DNA of 13,876 bases from Lachnospiraceae bacterium UBA3643 (GCA_002373855.1 DFKO01000144.1:1-13876), one strand, 5' to 3'; counted from the first letter of the stretch, positions 1 through 8,312 are shown. Made by a program: numbers and translations. The notes: generated by a model from the letters alone, not told the origin.

Positions 1-2
1 GA

Positions 3-1016
3 CAGATGTATGACAGATCGGGATTCGAGCTGATGCTGGATACGGGGACATATATATGGATGGCCCAGCTGTTTATCATAGGCCTTTCGGTGGGATATCT
101 TCATGACAATATTAAAAAATTGAAGCGTGAGCAGGACAGCGAGGAAAGATTCCTGAACAACCAGCTGACGGATATCAGGGATATCAATGATACAAATGTA
201 AGAGTAAAGGAAGCCATCGAGACCCAGCTCGTAAACCAGAATGATTCCGTCGGCAAGATATACAGGATCACTTCTGCTCTCGACCAGTACAGTCAGGAGG
301 AGGTCCTTTTCTATGCAGCCGATACCATCGGCAAGATCATGAAGACTGATGATGTGGCTGTCTATACGGTTTCAAACGGAACATACGCAAGACTCTTTTC
401 CGCAACCTCCGATAAAGCGAGGTGTATGGGTAATTCCATCAGATACACGGAACTGGGCGAAGTGTATGAAGCCTTTTTGAAGAGAAAGGTTTATATAAAC
501 AAAAAACTGAAAAAAGAGTATCCTCTCATGGCCAATGCCGTATATGATGACGAGGACAGGATACAGATACTCGTGATGATATGGGGACTCCCGTGGGAGA
601 GCATGACACTCGGTCAGATGAACCAGCTTGTGGTAGTCAGCTCACTTATAGGAAATGCAGTGCTGAGAGCAAATAAATACTTGAGAGCACTTGAGGAGGA
701 GCGGTTCATAGACGGTACGAAGCTGATGGAGTCAGAGGCGTTTACCGGACTGATGCATGCATATGTCAATGCCGAGAAAAAGGGATGGACCCAGTGTACG
801 GTACTTGAGCTGCTAACCGGCGAGGGAGTTGATATAAAGGCTGCCGGACAGGAGATAGCGGGGATACTCCGCCAGCATGATTATGTAGGTATGCTGGATA
901 ACGGCAGGATATTCGTACTTTTGTCAAATACAAGAGAAGAGGAAGCGTCCATAGTAATAGGAAGAATAGCCGAGAAGGGCTACGGCTGCAGGATCGTAGA
1001 CGGAGGAGAGCTTTGA
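3..1016 (+). CDS. pelD: PelD-like c-di-GMP receptor of the Pel exopolysaccharide complex (5'-truncated by window)
   Basis: Inner-membrane receptor that switches on Pel polymerisation when it binds c-di-GMP. The frame is open to the left edge (CAG precedes the first ATG at 6), so the ATG is probably internal and the N-terminal membrane helices lie outside the window. Numbering from that ATG: a last transmembrane helix at about 17-33, a charged helical linker at 36-80, a GAF-like domain at about 85-225 and a degenerate GGDEF-like domain from about 230 to 336. The inhibitory-site motif RxxD is present as RQHD (R289, D292), and the GGDEF signature is replaced by DNGRI (298-302). This is the known PelD pattern: receptor, not cyclase. 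R320 or R329 could supply the third c-di-GMP contact (inference). It ends in a 4-base overlap with the PelE-like gene. Identification is strong because pelE, pelF and pelG follow in canonical order. Confidence 0.85.
   Translation, partial: QMYDRSGFELMLDTGTYIWMAQLFIIGLSVGYLHDNIKKLKREQDSEERFLNNQLTDIRDINDTNVRVKEAIETQLVNQNDSVGKIYRITSALDQYSQEEVLFYAADTIGKIMKTDDVAVYTVSNGTYARLFSATSDKARCMGNSIRYTELGEVYEAFLKRKVYINKKLKKEYPLMANAVYDDEDRIQILVMIWGLPWESMTLGQMNQLVVVSSLIGNAVLRANKYLRALEEERFIDGTKLMESEAFTGLMHAYVNAEKKGWTQCTVLELLTGEGVDIKAAGQEIAGILRQHDYVGMLDNGRIFVLLSNTREEEASIVIGRIAEKGYGCRIVDGGEL
1002..1010 (+). promoter_or_regulatory. Shine-Dalgarno site for the TTG start of pelE
   Basis: GGAGGAGAG lies inside the end of pelD, with its GGAGGA core five bases before the TTG at 1013. 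No ATG or GTG occurs in that frame for dozens of codons, so this site decides the unusual TTG start and implies coupled translation of PelD and PelE. Confidence 0.7.
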
Positions 1017-1936
1017 CACAGGGAGCGGACATACTGATAATACTGCTGATATGTAATGCGGTCATAGCGGTCATATACCTGATCGTCAGTATTATCGGAT
1101 ACAAAAAAAATACCGAAAAGCTGCGAAACAGAAATTTTATCATACTGTTTCTGTGTATGCTGCTTTGCCCTGTCGTGGTGGAGCTTATGTGCCTTATGGC
1201 ATTTATATGGTATAAGGTGTTTTTCTCGGAGCCTGTCGATCTTGAGGATGTCATATTCAGCAAGGACAGGATCAAGTCGGTGGTGAGAGCCCAGGAGGAG
1301 CAGGAGAGAAATATCGTATCCCTTGAGGAGGCCATAGAGATAACCAACAACAAGGATCTGAGGGAGCTGATGATGAATGTGGTCAGAGGCGATATCAGAG
1401 AATATCTTGCCGCCATATCCCTTGCCCTTGGCAGCTCTGACTCGGAGGTATCCCATTATGCGGCATCGGTATTGCAGGATACACTCAACAATTTCCGTAT
1501 GAATGTGGAGAAGATGAGACAGGAGGCCGCCGGGTCACAGGATAATAAGAGCGAAAAGCTCTCTGAGCTGATCGATTTCATCAATCCTGTTCTGGAGCAG
1601 AAAGTATTTAATGATATGGAGCAGGCCGGTTTTGTCAGGATACTTGGGGATGTGGCGGACGAGCTTTACGATACTGCCCCGGAAACCATATCGTCAAAGC
1701 AGTTTAAAGATGTATCGCTCAGGTATCTGGAGATAAGGGATTTTGACAATTGCCGTAAGTGGTGTGACAGGGCGGAGGAATATTTCCCGGAGGCCCTCGC
1801 TACATACACCTGCAGGCTTAAGCTTTATTTTGAATCAGGCAACAGTGAAGAATTTTTTGCCCAGATGGACAGGCTTAAAAAATCAGGTGTCGTTGTGGAT
1901 AATGAGACACTGGAGTTAATGAGAACATTTATCTGA
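1013..1936 (+). CDS. pelE: PelE-like membrane/TPR scaffold protein
   Basis: Component of the Pel inner-membrane complex. In known systems PelE joins PelD and PelF to the membrane assembly. The 307-residue product has two N-terminal transmembrane helices (about 6-30 and 42-68) with short loops, then a cytosolic helical region. Residues 101-160 contain the family-like segment DSEVSHYAASVLQ (143-155). The C-terminal third (about 225-305) looks like degenerate TPR helices, with alternating aromatic and small residues around RYLEIRDFDNCRKW and ATYTCRLKLYFESGN. The start is TTG at 1013 in a TTGA overlap with the pelD stop, chosen because of the strong ribosome site and the lack of alternatives. Two-helix topology, length, the HYAA segment and position between PelD and the DUF2194 gene all support PelE. 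TPR assignment is by pattern only. Confidence 0.82.
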   Translation: MTQGADILIILLICNAVIAVIYLIVSIIGYKKNTEKLRNRNFIILFLCMLLCPVVVELMCLMAFIWYKVFFSEPVDLEDVIFSKDRIKSVVRAQEEQERNIVSLEEAIEITNNKDLRELMMNVVRGDIREYLAAISLALGSSDSEVSHYAASVLQDTLNNFRMNVEKMRQEAAGSQDNKSEKLSELIDFINPVLEQKVFNDMEQAGFVRILGDVADELYDTAPETISSKQFKDVSLRYLEIRDFDNCRKWCDRAEEYFPEALATYTCRLKLYFESGNSEEFFAQMDRLKKSGVVVDNETLELMRTFI

Positions 1937-1939
1937 CAC

Positions 1940-1946
1940 AGGTGAT
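1940..1946 (+). promoter_or_regulatory. Shine-Dalgarno site for the DUF2194 gene
   Basis: AGGTGAT matches the 3' half of the consensus AGGAGGTGAT and sits seven bases before the ATG at 1954. It begins four bases after the pelE stop and supports the chosen start. Confidence 0.55.
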
Positions 1947-1953
1947 TAAATAG

Positions 1954-3834
1954 ATGATTTCCAAAAAAAATTATACTGCCATTGCCATGATGATGCTTGT
2001 CATACTGTTCATGTTTCAGTTTTCACAGATAATCAGGGACACGGGCAATGAATACGGGACAAATGAATATTGGAGAAGCGAGCTGATGAACGGCGAAAAC
2101 GCCTGGTCGGCAAGAGGGGACGGATATACGCATGCAGGCGATATTCCCGAGGGCGTTTCGTATGTTGTATTTTTTGGAAGGCAGGATACAGCTCTTTATA
2201 ATATGATAATGCAGTGGTGTGTATACACCAAGCACATCCTGATAGTCGGCGATACACAGGAGGTTTTTGAAGACGGGGTCGTGACGGGACCCGACATGAT
2301 ATTGATAGACGGAGAACTGCTTGAGGAAAGCGCTGCCGGAGATACGGCGGCCGTTGATTATTATGATGAGATCACCGGCATGGCAGGTGAGGATGTACCT
2401 GTTGTATTTTGCACGATGCCTTCGAATGAGTTTATCAAATCGGACCCGGTATTTATGGAGATGGCGGGAATAACCGAGATAAAGCAGGACGAGGTCTTAT
2501 GCAGCGGTATCAGGCTGCTGGACGGTTTTTTGCTTGGAGGAGAGGCCTATTATAAGCTTCCTGAGGACCCCTCCGAGGAGGAGCTTGAGTACCAGGATAT
2601 GGATCTTGAGATGCCGTGGTACTACACCGGCAAGGGTACAACAGCCTACATGACAGGCATTATCGATGATGAAGAGGTATATTTCGAAAAGCAGCCAAAG
2701 ATAATATGGAAAAATAATTATAACGGAACACAGGTTTTTCTCATAAACGGTGATTATATGAATACGGTTGCCGCCATAGGATTTCTTGATGCGATCTGGT
2801 ACGAGGCAGGCGATTATGTGATATATCCGGTGATCAACGGTATGAATTATTCCATTGCGGATTTTCCCATGCTGTCAAATGAAAACAATGATGTCATGCA
2901 GAATGTATACAGCAGGAGCATACTTGATTTTGAGAGGGATATTGCATGGCCGGGACTTTTATCCCTTGCCAAGAAAAACAATATTACCTATACATGCTTT
3001 ATAGAGCCGAAATATAATTACAAGGACAGTACGGCTGCCGATGGGGATAGTCTCATATTTTATCTGAGACAGCTAAAGGAGATAGGCGCCGAGGCCGGCA
3101 GGTCGTTCAGATACAGAGGGCTCCTTACCGTTACAGGCAAGCTTGCCCAGGATGATATGTTTTACAGGAGCATGAATGTCGGATATACATTCTCGGCAGG
3201 CTTTATTGACAGACCCTCCGACGATTTCATGGAGATGCTTGACTACGGTATATCGGGAGTCAATACGGTTGATAATATCCACTGCGTGGTGACTCCTGAC
3301 TGCGGTGACAATCCGCTCATCTCCTACTATTCCGACAATATCACGATGCTCGGTGTTACGGCAAATGCGCTGGAATATTCGTTTTCAAAAAATCTTGAGC
3401 TAAGGAGCATTGCCACGGCACTCGGATATTCAAATATCCTGATAGATCTGCACAAGGTGTACCATCCCTTAAATACCGAGGATGAATGGCAGATATTTTT
3501 TGAGAAGATCGCAGGTAATGTAAGTACCTTTTATACAGATGATACCGGCTTTGCAAGGACTACCGTATCGGACAGCGATTACAAGGCGCGCATATTGCTG
3601 AATCTCGATTACAGCGATTACAGCGACGGTAATTATGTATGGCTGACTATCACCCAGCCCGGCACGGAGAGCTACTTTATATACAGGGGACACGGAGATG
3701 AGATCATCTCTGTAGAGGGCGGAGAATATACATATCTTGAAGACGGGGCATATCTGATACATGCGACTTCAAATGTCGTGAGGATAGAGACTAATCCCGG
3801 GGCAGACAGATATACTTATAAGATTCCATTTTGA
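1954..3834 (+). CDS. DUF2194 protein in the PelA-deacetylase position of a Gram-positive pel operon
   Basis: A 626-residue protein with an N-terminal signal-anchor (about 8-26), so the rest is extracytoplasmic. Residues about 68-285 form an alpha/beta region (YVVFFGRQDTALYNM, HILIVGD, DMILIDG, VFLINGDYM). From about 286 the pattern follows a polysaccharide-deacetylase-like fold: YPVINGMNYS, then WPGLLSLAKKNNITYTCFI (332-350), a LIDLHKVYHP element (496-505) resembling deacetylase motif 5, and a C-terminal beta-rich segment (540-626). In B. cereus the gene between pelE and pelF encodes a deacetylase that de-N-acetylates Pel, so the same job is inferred. However, no TFDDG is visible, and the motif-2 region reads AGRSFRYRG (381-389) without histidine, so activity is doubtful. 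It is placed 17 bases after pelE and just before pelF. I leave the symbol empty because the enzymatic role is unproven. Confidence 0.78.
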   Translation: MISKKNYTAIAMMMLVILFMFQFSQIIRDTGNEYGTNEYWRSELMNGENAWSARGDGYTHAGDIPEGVSYVVFFGRQDTALYNMIMQWCVYTKHILIVGDTQEVFEDGVVTGPDMILIDGELLEESAAGDTAAVDYYDEITGMAGEDVPVVFCTMPSNEFIKSDPVFMEMAGITEIKQDEVLCSGIRLLDGFLLGGEAYYKLPEDPSEEELEYQDMDLEMPWYYTGKGTTAYMTGIIDDEEVYFEKQPKIIWKNNYNGTQVFLINGDYMNTVAAIGFLDAIWYEAGDYVIYPVINGMNYSIADFPMLSNENNDVMQNVYSRSILDFERDIAWPGLLSLAKKNNITYTCFIEPKYNYKDSTAADGDSLIFYLRQLKEIGAEAGRSFRYRGLLTVTGKLAQDDMFYRSMNVGYTFSAGFIDRPSDDFMEMLDYGISGVNTVDNIHCVVTPDCGDNPLISYYSDNITMLGVTANALEYSFSKNLELRSIATALGYSNILIDLHKVYHPLNTEDEWQIFFEKIAGNVSTFYTDDTGFARTTVSDSDYKARILLNLDYSDYSDGNYVWLTITQPGTESYFIYRGHGDEIISVEGGEYTYLEDGAYLIHATSNVVRIETNPGADRYTYKIPF

Positions 3835-3835
3835 C

Positions 3836-3842
3836 AGGAGAG
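3836..3842 (+). promoter_or_regulatory. Shine-Dalgarno site that fixes the pelF start at 3846
   Basis: AGGAGAG lies just after the preceding stop codon, with its GGAG core five bases before the ATG at 3846. A TTG at 3831 in the same frame would put this site inside the gene and has no site of its own, so the ATG is preferred. Confidence 0.7.
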
Positions 3843-3845
3843 CAA

Positions 3846-5261
3846 ATGAAGGTTTGTATAGTTGCCGAGGGCTGCTATCCGTATGTAGTCGGAGGCGTGT
3901 CCGGTTGGATAAACAGTATGATAAGCACCTTTTATGACATTGATTTTGTCGTGCTGGCGATCATATCAAACCGTTCGCAGAGCGGTAAATTCAAATATGA
4001 GCTTCCTGAAAATGTCGAAACGGTCTACGAAGCGTACCTTGAGGATTACAGCTGGGAGGACAGGAAGAACCGCAAGATAAAATTAAACAGGCAGCAGTAC
4101 CTGAGCATGAGGAGCATGATCCTCGGAGAGAAGATCGAGTGGGAGGTTCTGTTTGAACTCTTTATAAACAAGAGATTCTCGGTGGACGATCTCCTTATGG
4201 GAGAGGATTTCCTGCGTATTGTCGAGGAGGTATATGACAGGAGATATTCCCAGATACCGTTCTCGGATTTCCTGTGGACCATGAGGTCGATCTATCTGCC
4301 GCTGTTTCTGATGATGAAGACCGATCTGCCAAAGGCTGATGTATATCACTGTGTTGCCACGGGCTATGCCGGAGTGCTCGGCAGTATGGCAAAGTATAAA
4401 TACGGCAGCAAGCTGATCATATCGGAGCATGGAATATATACAAGAGAGCGCGAGGAGGAGATCCTCAAGGCAACATGGGTTTCGGGTGTATATAAAAATA
4501 TCTGGATAGAGCAGTTCAGAAAGATGTCAAAGGTTGCATATGATAATGCCGATAAAGTGACTGCTCTGTACGGTCATGCTAGAGATCTGCAGATAGAGCT
4601 CGGATGCAGCGCACTAAAGACCAATATCACGCCAAACGGTATCGATGTTGACAGCTTCATCGGTATCCCCGGCAAAAAGCCCGAGGATGAAGAATATATA
4701 AATGTCGGAGCGGTGCTCAGGGTAACACCCATAAAGGATGTCAAGACGATGATCAGGGCATTTGCGTTTGCAAAAGAAAAGGTGCCCGCATTAAAGCTAT
4801 GGATCATGGGACCCCTTGACGAGGATGAGGAATATGCAAACGAATGTGTACTGCTCACTCAGATGCTCGGATTAAAGGATGTGGAATTTACGGGCAGGAT
4901 AAATGTAAAGGAATATCTGGGACGGATGGATTTTACTCTGCTGACAAGCATATCCGAGGGACAGCCCTTATCGATACTTGAGAGCTACGCTGCCCATAAG
5001 CCTGTGATAGCAACGGATGTAGGCAACTGCCGCGAGCTGATATTCGGTGAGGAGGGAGATAACCTCGGAGAGTCCGGTATATTGACACATATTATGAATG
5101 TAGAGGAGCTCTCCTCCGCCATAGTGACCCTCGGAGAAAACGAGGAGCTGCGAAGGAGCATGGGAGAGACGGGCTTTAACAGAGTCAACAGCTATTACAG
5201 ACTGGATCAGATGAGAGAAAAATACAGGGTACTTTATGATACCGTAATGTGGGATGAATAG
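3846..5261 (+). CDS. pelF: PelF, GT4-family Pel polymerase glycosyltransferase
   Basis: Cytosolic GT-B glycosyltransferase that builds the Pel chain, using UDP-GalNAc in characterised systems. The 471-residue protein starts with the PelF hallmark EGCYPYVVGGVSGWI (8-22), a glycine-rich nucleotide-fold strand. EHGIYTRERE (194-203) is the second PelF signature. The C-terminal donor domain has NGID (264-267), the basic pair in LRVTPIKD (R292, K297), and the retaining GT4 EX7E motif in SEGQPLSILE (E371, E379). Length matches PelF (about 450-510). The start at ATG 3846 is set by the AGGAGAG site; a TTG at 3831 would add five residues. It lies 11 bases after the DUF2194 gene and 7 before pelG. Very clear family assignment; the sugar used here is inferred from relatives. 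Confidence 0.93.
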   Translation: MKVCIVAEGCYPYVVGGVSGWINSMISTFYDIDFVVLAIISNRSQSGKFKYELPENVETVYEAYLEDYSWEDRKNRKIKLNRQQYLSMRSMILGEKIEWEVLFELFINKRFSVDDLLMGEDFLRIVEEVYDRRYSQIPFSDFLWTMRSIYLPLFLMMKTDLPKADVYHCVATGYAGVLGSMAKYKYGSKLIISEHGIYTREREEEILKATWVSGVYKNIWIEQFRKMSKVAYDNADKVTALYGHARDLQIELGCSALKTNITPNGIDVDSFIGIPGKKPEDEEYINVGAVLRVTPIKDVKTMIRAFAFAKEKVPALKLWIMGPLDEDEEYANECVLLTQMLGLKDVEFTGRINVKEYLGRMDFTLLTSISEGQPLSILESYAAHKPVIATDVGNCRELIFGEEGDNLGESGILTHIMNVEELSSAIVTLGENEELRRSMGETGFNRVNSYYRLDQMREKYRVLYDTVMWDE

Positions 5262-5268
5262 ATAATAT

Positions 5269-6729
5269 ATGGCAGGAATCGGAGTAAAGCTAAAAAAAAT
5301 ATACGGAAAGAATACGATAGTGACCGATGTTATCGGTGCAGGCTACAGCGTGGTCATAACGATCGCGCCGATGTTTCTGGTAATAGGTGCTGTCGTACTC
5401 ATGCAGTTTCTCCTCGGAGTATCTAAGATTTCGTATTATGACAGAGAATTATATTCAAGCACGGTTCTTTATATTTTCATATTTGCCATGCTGACCGCAT
5501 CGCCGTTTAATGCGGTTTTGTCAAAATATCTGTCGGATATCATTTACGAAGAAAAATACGCGGATATACTGCCTTGCTATTATCTTGGACTTATCATGAA
5601 TCTTGTATTCAGCGTGATTCCGGGAGTACTGTTCTGTATTCATGAATACGGTACGGGTCTTGTACCGCTGTATTATGTGGCGACAGGATTCTTCGGATAT
5701 ATGGGGCTTGTGTTTGTCTTTTATTCCATGTTGTATCTGTCCATATGTAAGGATTATAAAAAGATATCGCTGTTTTTCCTTGTCGGAATGGCTGTCAGCG
5801 TAATCATGTCCCTCATACTCGATAAATTTACCGGTCTGGATACATGCTACGGAATGCTGCTCAGTCTTACAGCAGGCTTTGTCGTAATAGGCAGTCTTGA
5901 ATATGCACTGATACGGAGCTACTTCAGAGTCAGCAGCGGCAACTACAGGGCGGTTTTTGGCTATTACAGAAAAAACTGGAGACTGGTACTGACCAATTTC
6001 CTGTATACCCTCGGAATGTATGTCCACAACTTTGTATTCTGGAATACTCATTTAAAGCTTACTGTGGTTGATTCATTTGTATGTGCACCGGTATATGATA
6101 TGGCGACGTGCCTGGCAATGTTTACAAACATTACCGCCAGCGTAATATTTATATCCCGTGTCGAGATGGAATTTCATGAAAAATACAAGAGCTATTCCGA
6201 GGCAGTCATCGGTGGCAGGGGAATGGATATCAGAAATTCAAAGTCGAGAATGTTTGAGCAGCTGACCGATGAGTTGATGAACATAGTCCGTATTCAGTTT
6301 ATCATCTCGATAGTATTGTTTTTCTTATGTATGTTTATACTTCCGTGGCTCGGAATGGGCGGTATGGTACTCATGATCTATCCCTGTCTGACAGCAGGAT
6401 ATTTCGTATTGTTTATCATGTATTCGGCAATCATATTTTTGTATTATTTCAACGATCAGAAGGGCGCCCTGCTCACATCATTTTGCTTTGCGGCCCTCAC
6501 ATATGCGTGCAGCGTGATTGCCACAAAGCTTCCTGTCATATGGTACGGTATTGGACTGGTGATAGGAGCGTTTGTCGGATTTTCAGTGGCATATATGAGG
6601 CTTATGAAAATGGAGCAGACTCTTGATGTGCATATCTTTTGTAAAGGTCATCTGATAAAGATGGCAGAAGGTGAAAAACCGTCAAACAAGGTATATGAAA
6701 GAAACAGCAGAAAAGGAGATAAGGTATGA
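5269..6729 (+). CDS. pelG: PelG, polytopic Pel exporter
   Basis: Membrane transporter of the MOP superfamily that moves the growing Pel polymer across the membrane together with PelDEF. The 486-residue protein begins MAGIGVKLKKIYGK, the typical PelG N-terminus, and shows about twelve hydrophobic helices (roughly 25-50, 63-83, 101-126, 129-157, 166-185, 190-213, 240-258, 270-296, 340-362, 364-392, 400-419, 422-446). Conserved-looking PelG elements are YDMATCLAMFTN (276-287) and LYYFNDQKGA (391-400). A cytosolic loop at 299-339 and a basic tail from 455 are charged. The ATG at 5269 has no strong Shine-Dalgarno match; the stop of pelF is seven bases upstream, so translational coupling is likely. 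The stop overlaps the next start as ATGA. Family and position give high confidence. Confidence 0.92.
   Translation: MAGIGVKLKKIYGKNTIVTDVIGAGYSVVITIAPMFLVIGAVVLMQFLLGVSKISYYDRELYSSTVLYIFIFAMLTASPFNAVLSKYLSDIIYEEKYADILPCYYLGLIMNLVFSVIPGVLFCIHEYGTGLVPLYYVATGFFGYMGLVFVFYSMLYLSICKDYKKISLFFLVGMAVSVIMSLILDKFTGLDTCYGMLLSLTAGFVVIGSLEYALIRSYFRVSSGNYRAVFGYYRKNWRLVLTNFLYTLGMYVHNFVFWNTHLKLTVVDSFVCAPVYDMATCLAMFTNITASVIFISRVEMEFHEKYKSYSEAVIGGRGMDIRNSKSRMFEQLTDELMNIVRIQFIISIVLFFLCMFILPWLGMGGMVLMIYPCLTAGYFVLFIMYSAIIFLYYFNDQKGALLTSFCFAALTYACSVIATKLPVIWYGIGLVIGAFVGFSVAYMRLMKMEQTLDVHIFCKGHLIKMAEGEKPSNKVYERNSRKGDKV
6713..6718 (+). promoter_or_regulatory. Shine-Dalgarno site for the DUF2304-like gene
   Basis: AAGGAG is seven bases before the ATG at 6726 and inside the last codons of pelG. 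It supports the reality of the small downstream gene and coupled translation from pelG. Confidence 0.65.
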
Positions 6730-7103
6730 TACCCGGACTTGCATTACAGATATTACTTGTATGTGTCGGAATAATATTTATGATACTGACGTTCAGCTCA
6801 CTTGCAAAGAGAAGGATCAATGAGGCGATATGTCTGATATGGGGCATAACATCCCTTGTGATAATCCTTGCGGGAATATTACTTCGGCCTGTGGGATGGA
6901 AGAATTATATCAGTGTGACAGGACTCGTGCTGGCGGCCATAGTGACCTTCGGAGTATTGTTTGTGCTTTTCACACTCAGCGTCATTGTATCGGAGCATAT
7001 GCGCAAATCAAATGAGATGGCGATACAGATATCTCTGCTTAAAAGCGAACTTGAGCAGCAGCAAAAGATCATCGATGAACTGAAGAGCGAAAAATCGAAA
7101 TGA
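6726..7103 (+). CDS. Small three-helix membrane protein with coiled-coil tail, DUF2304-like
   Basis: A 125-residue protein with three transmembrane helices (about 4-24, 33-53, 62-88) and a charged, heptad-like C-terminal helix (about 90-122, rich in E, K, Q and L). The segment LAKRRINEAICLIWG and a following hydrophobic pair match the general look of DUF2304 proteins, which are often found beside dolichyl-phosphate-mannose-synthase-like GT2 enzymes in polysaccharide loci; one such GT2 lies two genes downstream here. Function is not established. A scaffold or membrane partner for a glycosyltransferase is plausible. ATGA overlaps at both ends (with pelG and with the next GT4 gene) tie it firmly into the operon. 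The family call is from pattern and context, not a search. Confidence 0.72.
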   Translation: MIPGLALQILLVCVGIIFMILTFSSLAKRRINEAICLIWGITSLVIILAGILLRPVGWKNYISVTGLVLAAIVTFGVLFVLFTLSVIVSEHMRKSNEMAIQISLLKSELEQQQKIIDELKSEKSK

Positions 7104-8311
7104 AAAAGATCCTGTTTGTCATAAATACAATGGGCACGGCAGGTGCGGAAAAGGCGCTGCTGCAGCTCTTGAAAAAAACAGATAAAACAAAATATGAAGT
7201 CTCACTCTTTGTACTTACAGGTCAGGGCGAACTCATATCTTCGCTACCTGAAGGAGTAAGGCTTGTTAATAAAAATTATGATAATACACCCGTGCTCTCA
7301 AAAGAGGGCAGAGCCCATCTGAAAAAGACATGTATAAAAGCTTTGTTTTACAGATGCGGATTTATCACAAAGCTTCCCTATATGCTCAGGGCGCTGCTTA
7401 CGATGATATCAAAAGGCAGCATCATGCCGGACAAGCTGCTCTGGAGAGTATTATCGGATGGCGCCATGCTACCGGAGGAGGAATACGATCTGGCGGTGGC
7501 CTATATAGAGGGAGGCTCGTCATATTATGTGGCGGATCATATAAAAGCAAAAAAGAAAGCAGCATTTATCCATGTGGATTATGACCGGGCCGGATATACG
7601 AGACAGCTGGATAAAAACTGTTATCTTGCTTTTGACAGGATATTTACCGTATCCGATGAGGTAAAGGACAGCTTTGTAAAGGTATATCCGGAAATGTCAG
7701 AAAAGACAGAGGTATTTCATAATATCCTGGATGCCGATGAGATAAAGGAAAAGGCAGAGCAGGGAACGGGCTTCATAGACGGATACGACGGAGTGAGGGT
7801 CCTGTCGGTCGGACGATTGACGGCGCAGAAATCATACGAGACATCCATAGATGCCATGGAACTTCTTAAGCAAAACGGTGTCAGGGCAAGGTGGTATGTC
7901 CTTGGTGAAGGTGACAGGAGAGAGGCACTTGAAAACTATATCAACAAAAAAGGACTTGAAGATGACTTTATATTAATGGGGGCAAAGGATAATCCCTATC
8001 CATATATGAAGCAGGCTGATATATATGTGCATTGCAGCAGCTTTGAGGGCAAGAGCATAGCCGTGCAGGAGGCGGGGATACTCGGTATGCCAAGACTCCT
8101 CTCCGATTGCAGTGGAAACAGAGAACAGGTCAGTAACGGTATCGACGGGGTACTGACACCCCTCGATCCGAAGAGTATATATGAAAATATAAAAAAACTT
8201 GCAGAGGATGAGGCATTCAGGAGGAAGCTCTCATCGGCAGCATCGGAAGCTGTTTTGCAGGAGGATAATACGGAAAGACTGCTGTCACTGACAGGAGACA
8301 CGGAGGTCTGA
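7100..8311 (+). CDS. GT4-family glycosyltransferase
   Basis: Predicted cytosolic GT-B glycosyltransferase, 403 residues, that would add a sugar from a nucleotide donor to a membrane-linked or polymer acceptor. The N-terminus MKKILFVINTMGTAGAEKAL is the usual acceptor-domain strand and glycine loop. The donor domain shows VLSVGRLTAQKSYE (R239, K244), VLGEGDRR (268-274) and the retaining EX7E motif in FEGKSIAVQEA (E316, E324). FIHVDYDRAG (157-166) is a common acceptor-side motif in CapM-like enzymes. It starts at ATG 7100 inside an ATGA overlap, with no strong ribosome site, so coupling from the DUF2304-like gene is likely. It differs clearly from PelF (no EGxYPYVxGGVSxW signature), so it is a separate transferase rather than a duplicate. 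Donor and acceptor are unknown. Confidence 0.88.
   Translation: MKKILFVINTMGTAGAEKALLQLLKKTDKTKYEVSLFVLTGQGELISSLPEGVRLVNKNYDNTPVLSKEGRAHLKKTCIKALFYRCGFITKLPYMLRALLTMISKGSIMPDKLLWRVLSDGAMLPEEEYDLAVAYIEGGSSYYVADHIKAKKKAAFIHVDYDRAGYTRQLDKNCYLAFDRIFTVSDEVKDSFVKVYPEMSEKTEVFHNILDADEIKEKAEQGTGFIDGYDGVRVLSVGRLTAQKSYETSIDAMELLKQNGVRARWYVLGEGDRREALENYINKKGLEDDFILMGAKDNPYPYMKQADIYVHCSSFEGKSIAVQEAGILGMPRLLSDCSGNREQVSNGIDGVLTPLDPKSIYENIKKLAEDEAFRRKLSSAASEAVLQEDNTERLLSLTGDTEV
8302..8306 (+). promoter_or_regulatory. Shine-Dalgarno site for the GT2 gene
   Basis: GGAGG lies in the last codons of the GT4 gene, six bases before the ATG at 8313. It supports that start. Confidence 0.6.
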
Positions 8312-8312
8312 G

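Noticed and set aside
766..1456. Two long open frames on the minus strand (766-1416 and 980-1456)
   Set aside because: They lie antisense across the pelD/pelE junction, overlap each other in different frames, show low-complexity Ser/Leu- or His/Tyr-rich products and no domain, and the opposite strand carries well-supported genes.
3606..3623. Two tandem copies of CGATTACAG in the DUF2194 gene
   Set aside because: Only two 9-base units encoding part of a DYSDYSD stretch; too short to call a repeat array.
3831..3845. TTG at 3831 as the start of pelF
   Set aside because: It would place the AGGAGAG ribosome site inside the gene and adds MTGEQ before the conserved MKVCIVAEG start; ATG 3846 fits better.
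5521..6051. 176-codon open frame on the minus strand within pelG
   Set aside because: It mirrors hydrophobic codons of PelG, has no ribosome site or recognisable motif, and is rich in His/Gln/Tyr in the way of antisense shadows.
6327..6626. 99-codon plus-strand frame inside pelG
   Set aside because: Alternative-frame shadow of the last PelG helices; the PelG frame is continuous and conserved through this stretch, so it is not a frameshift.
8147..8162. GGGGT-ACTGAC-ACCCC hairpin within the GT4 gene
   Set aside because: Five-base stem inside conserved coding sequence with no T-run; expected by chance.
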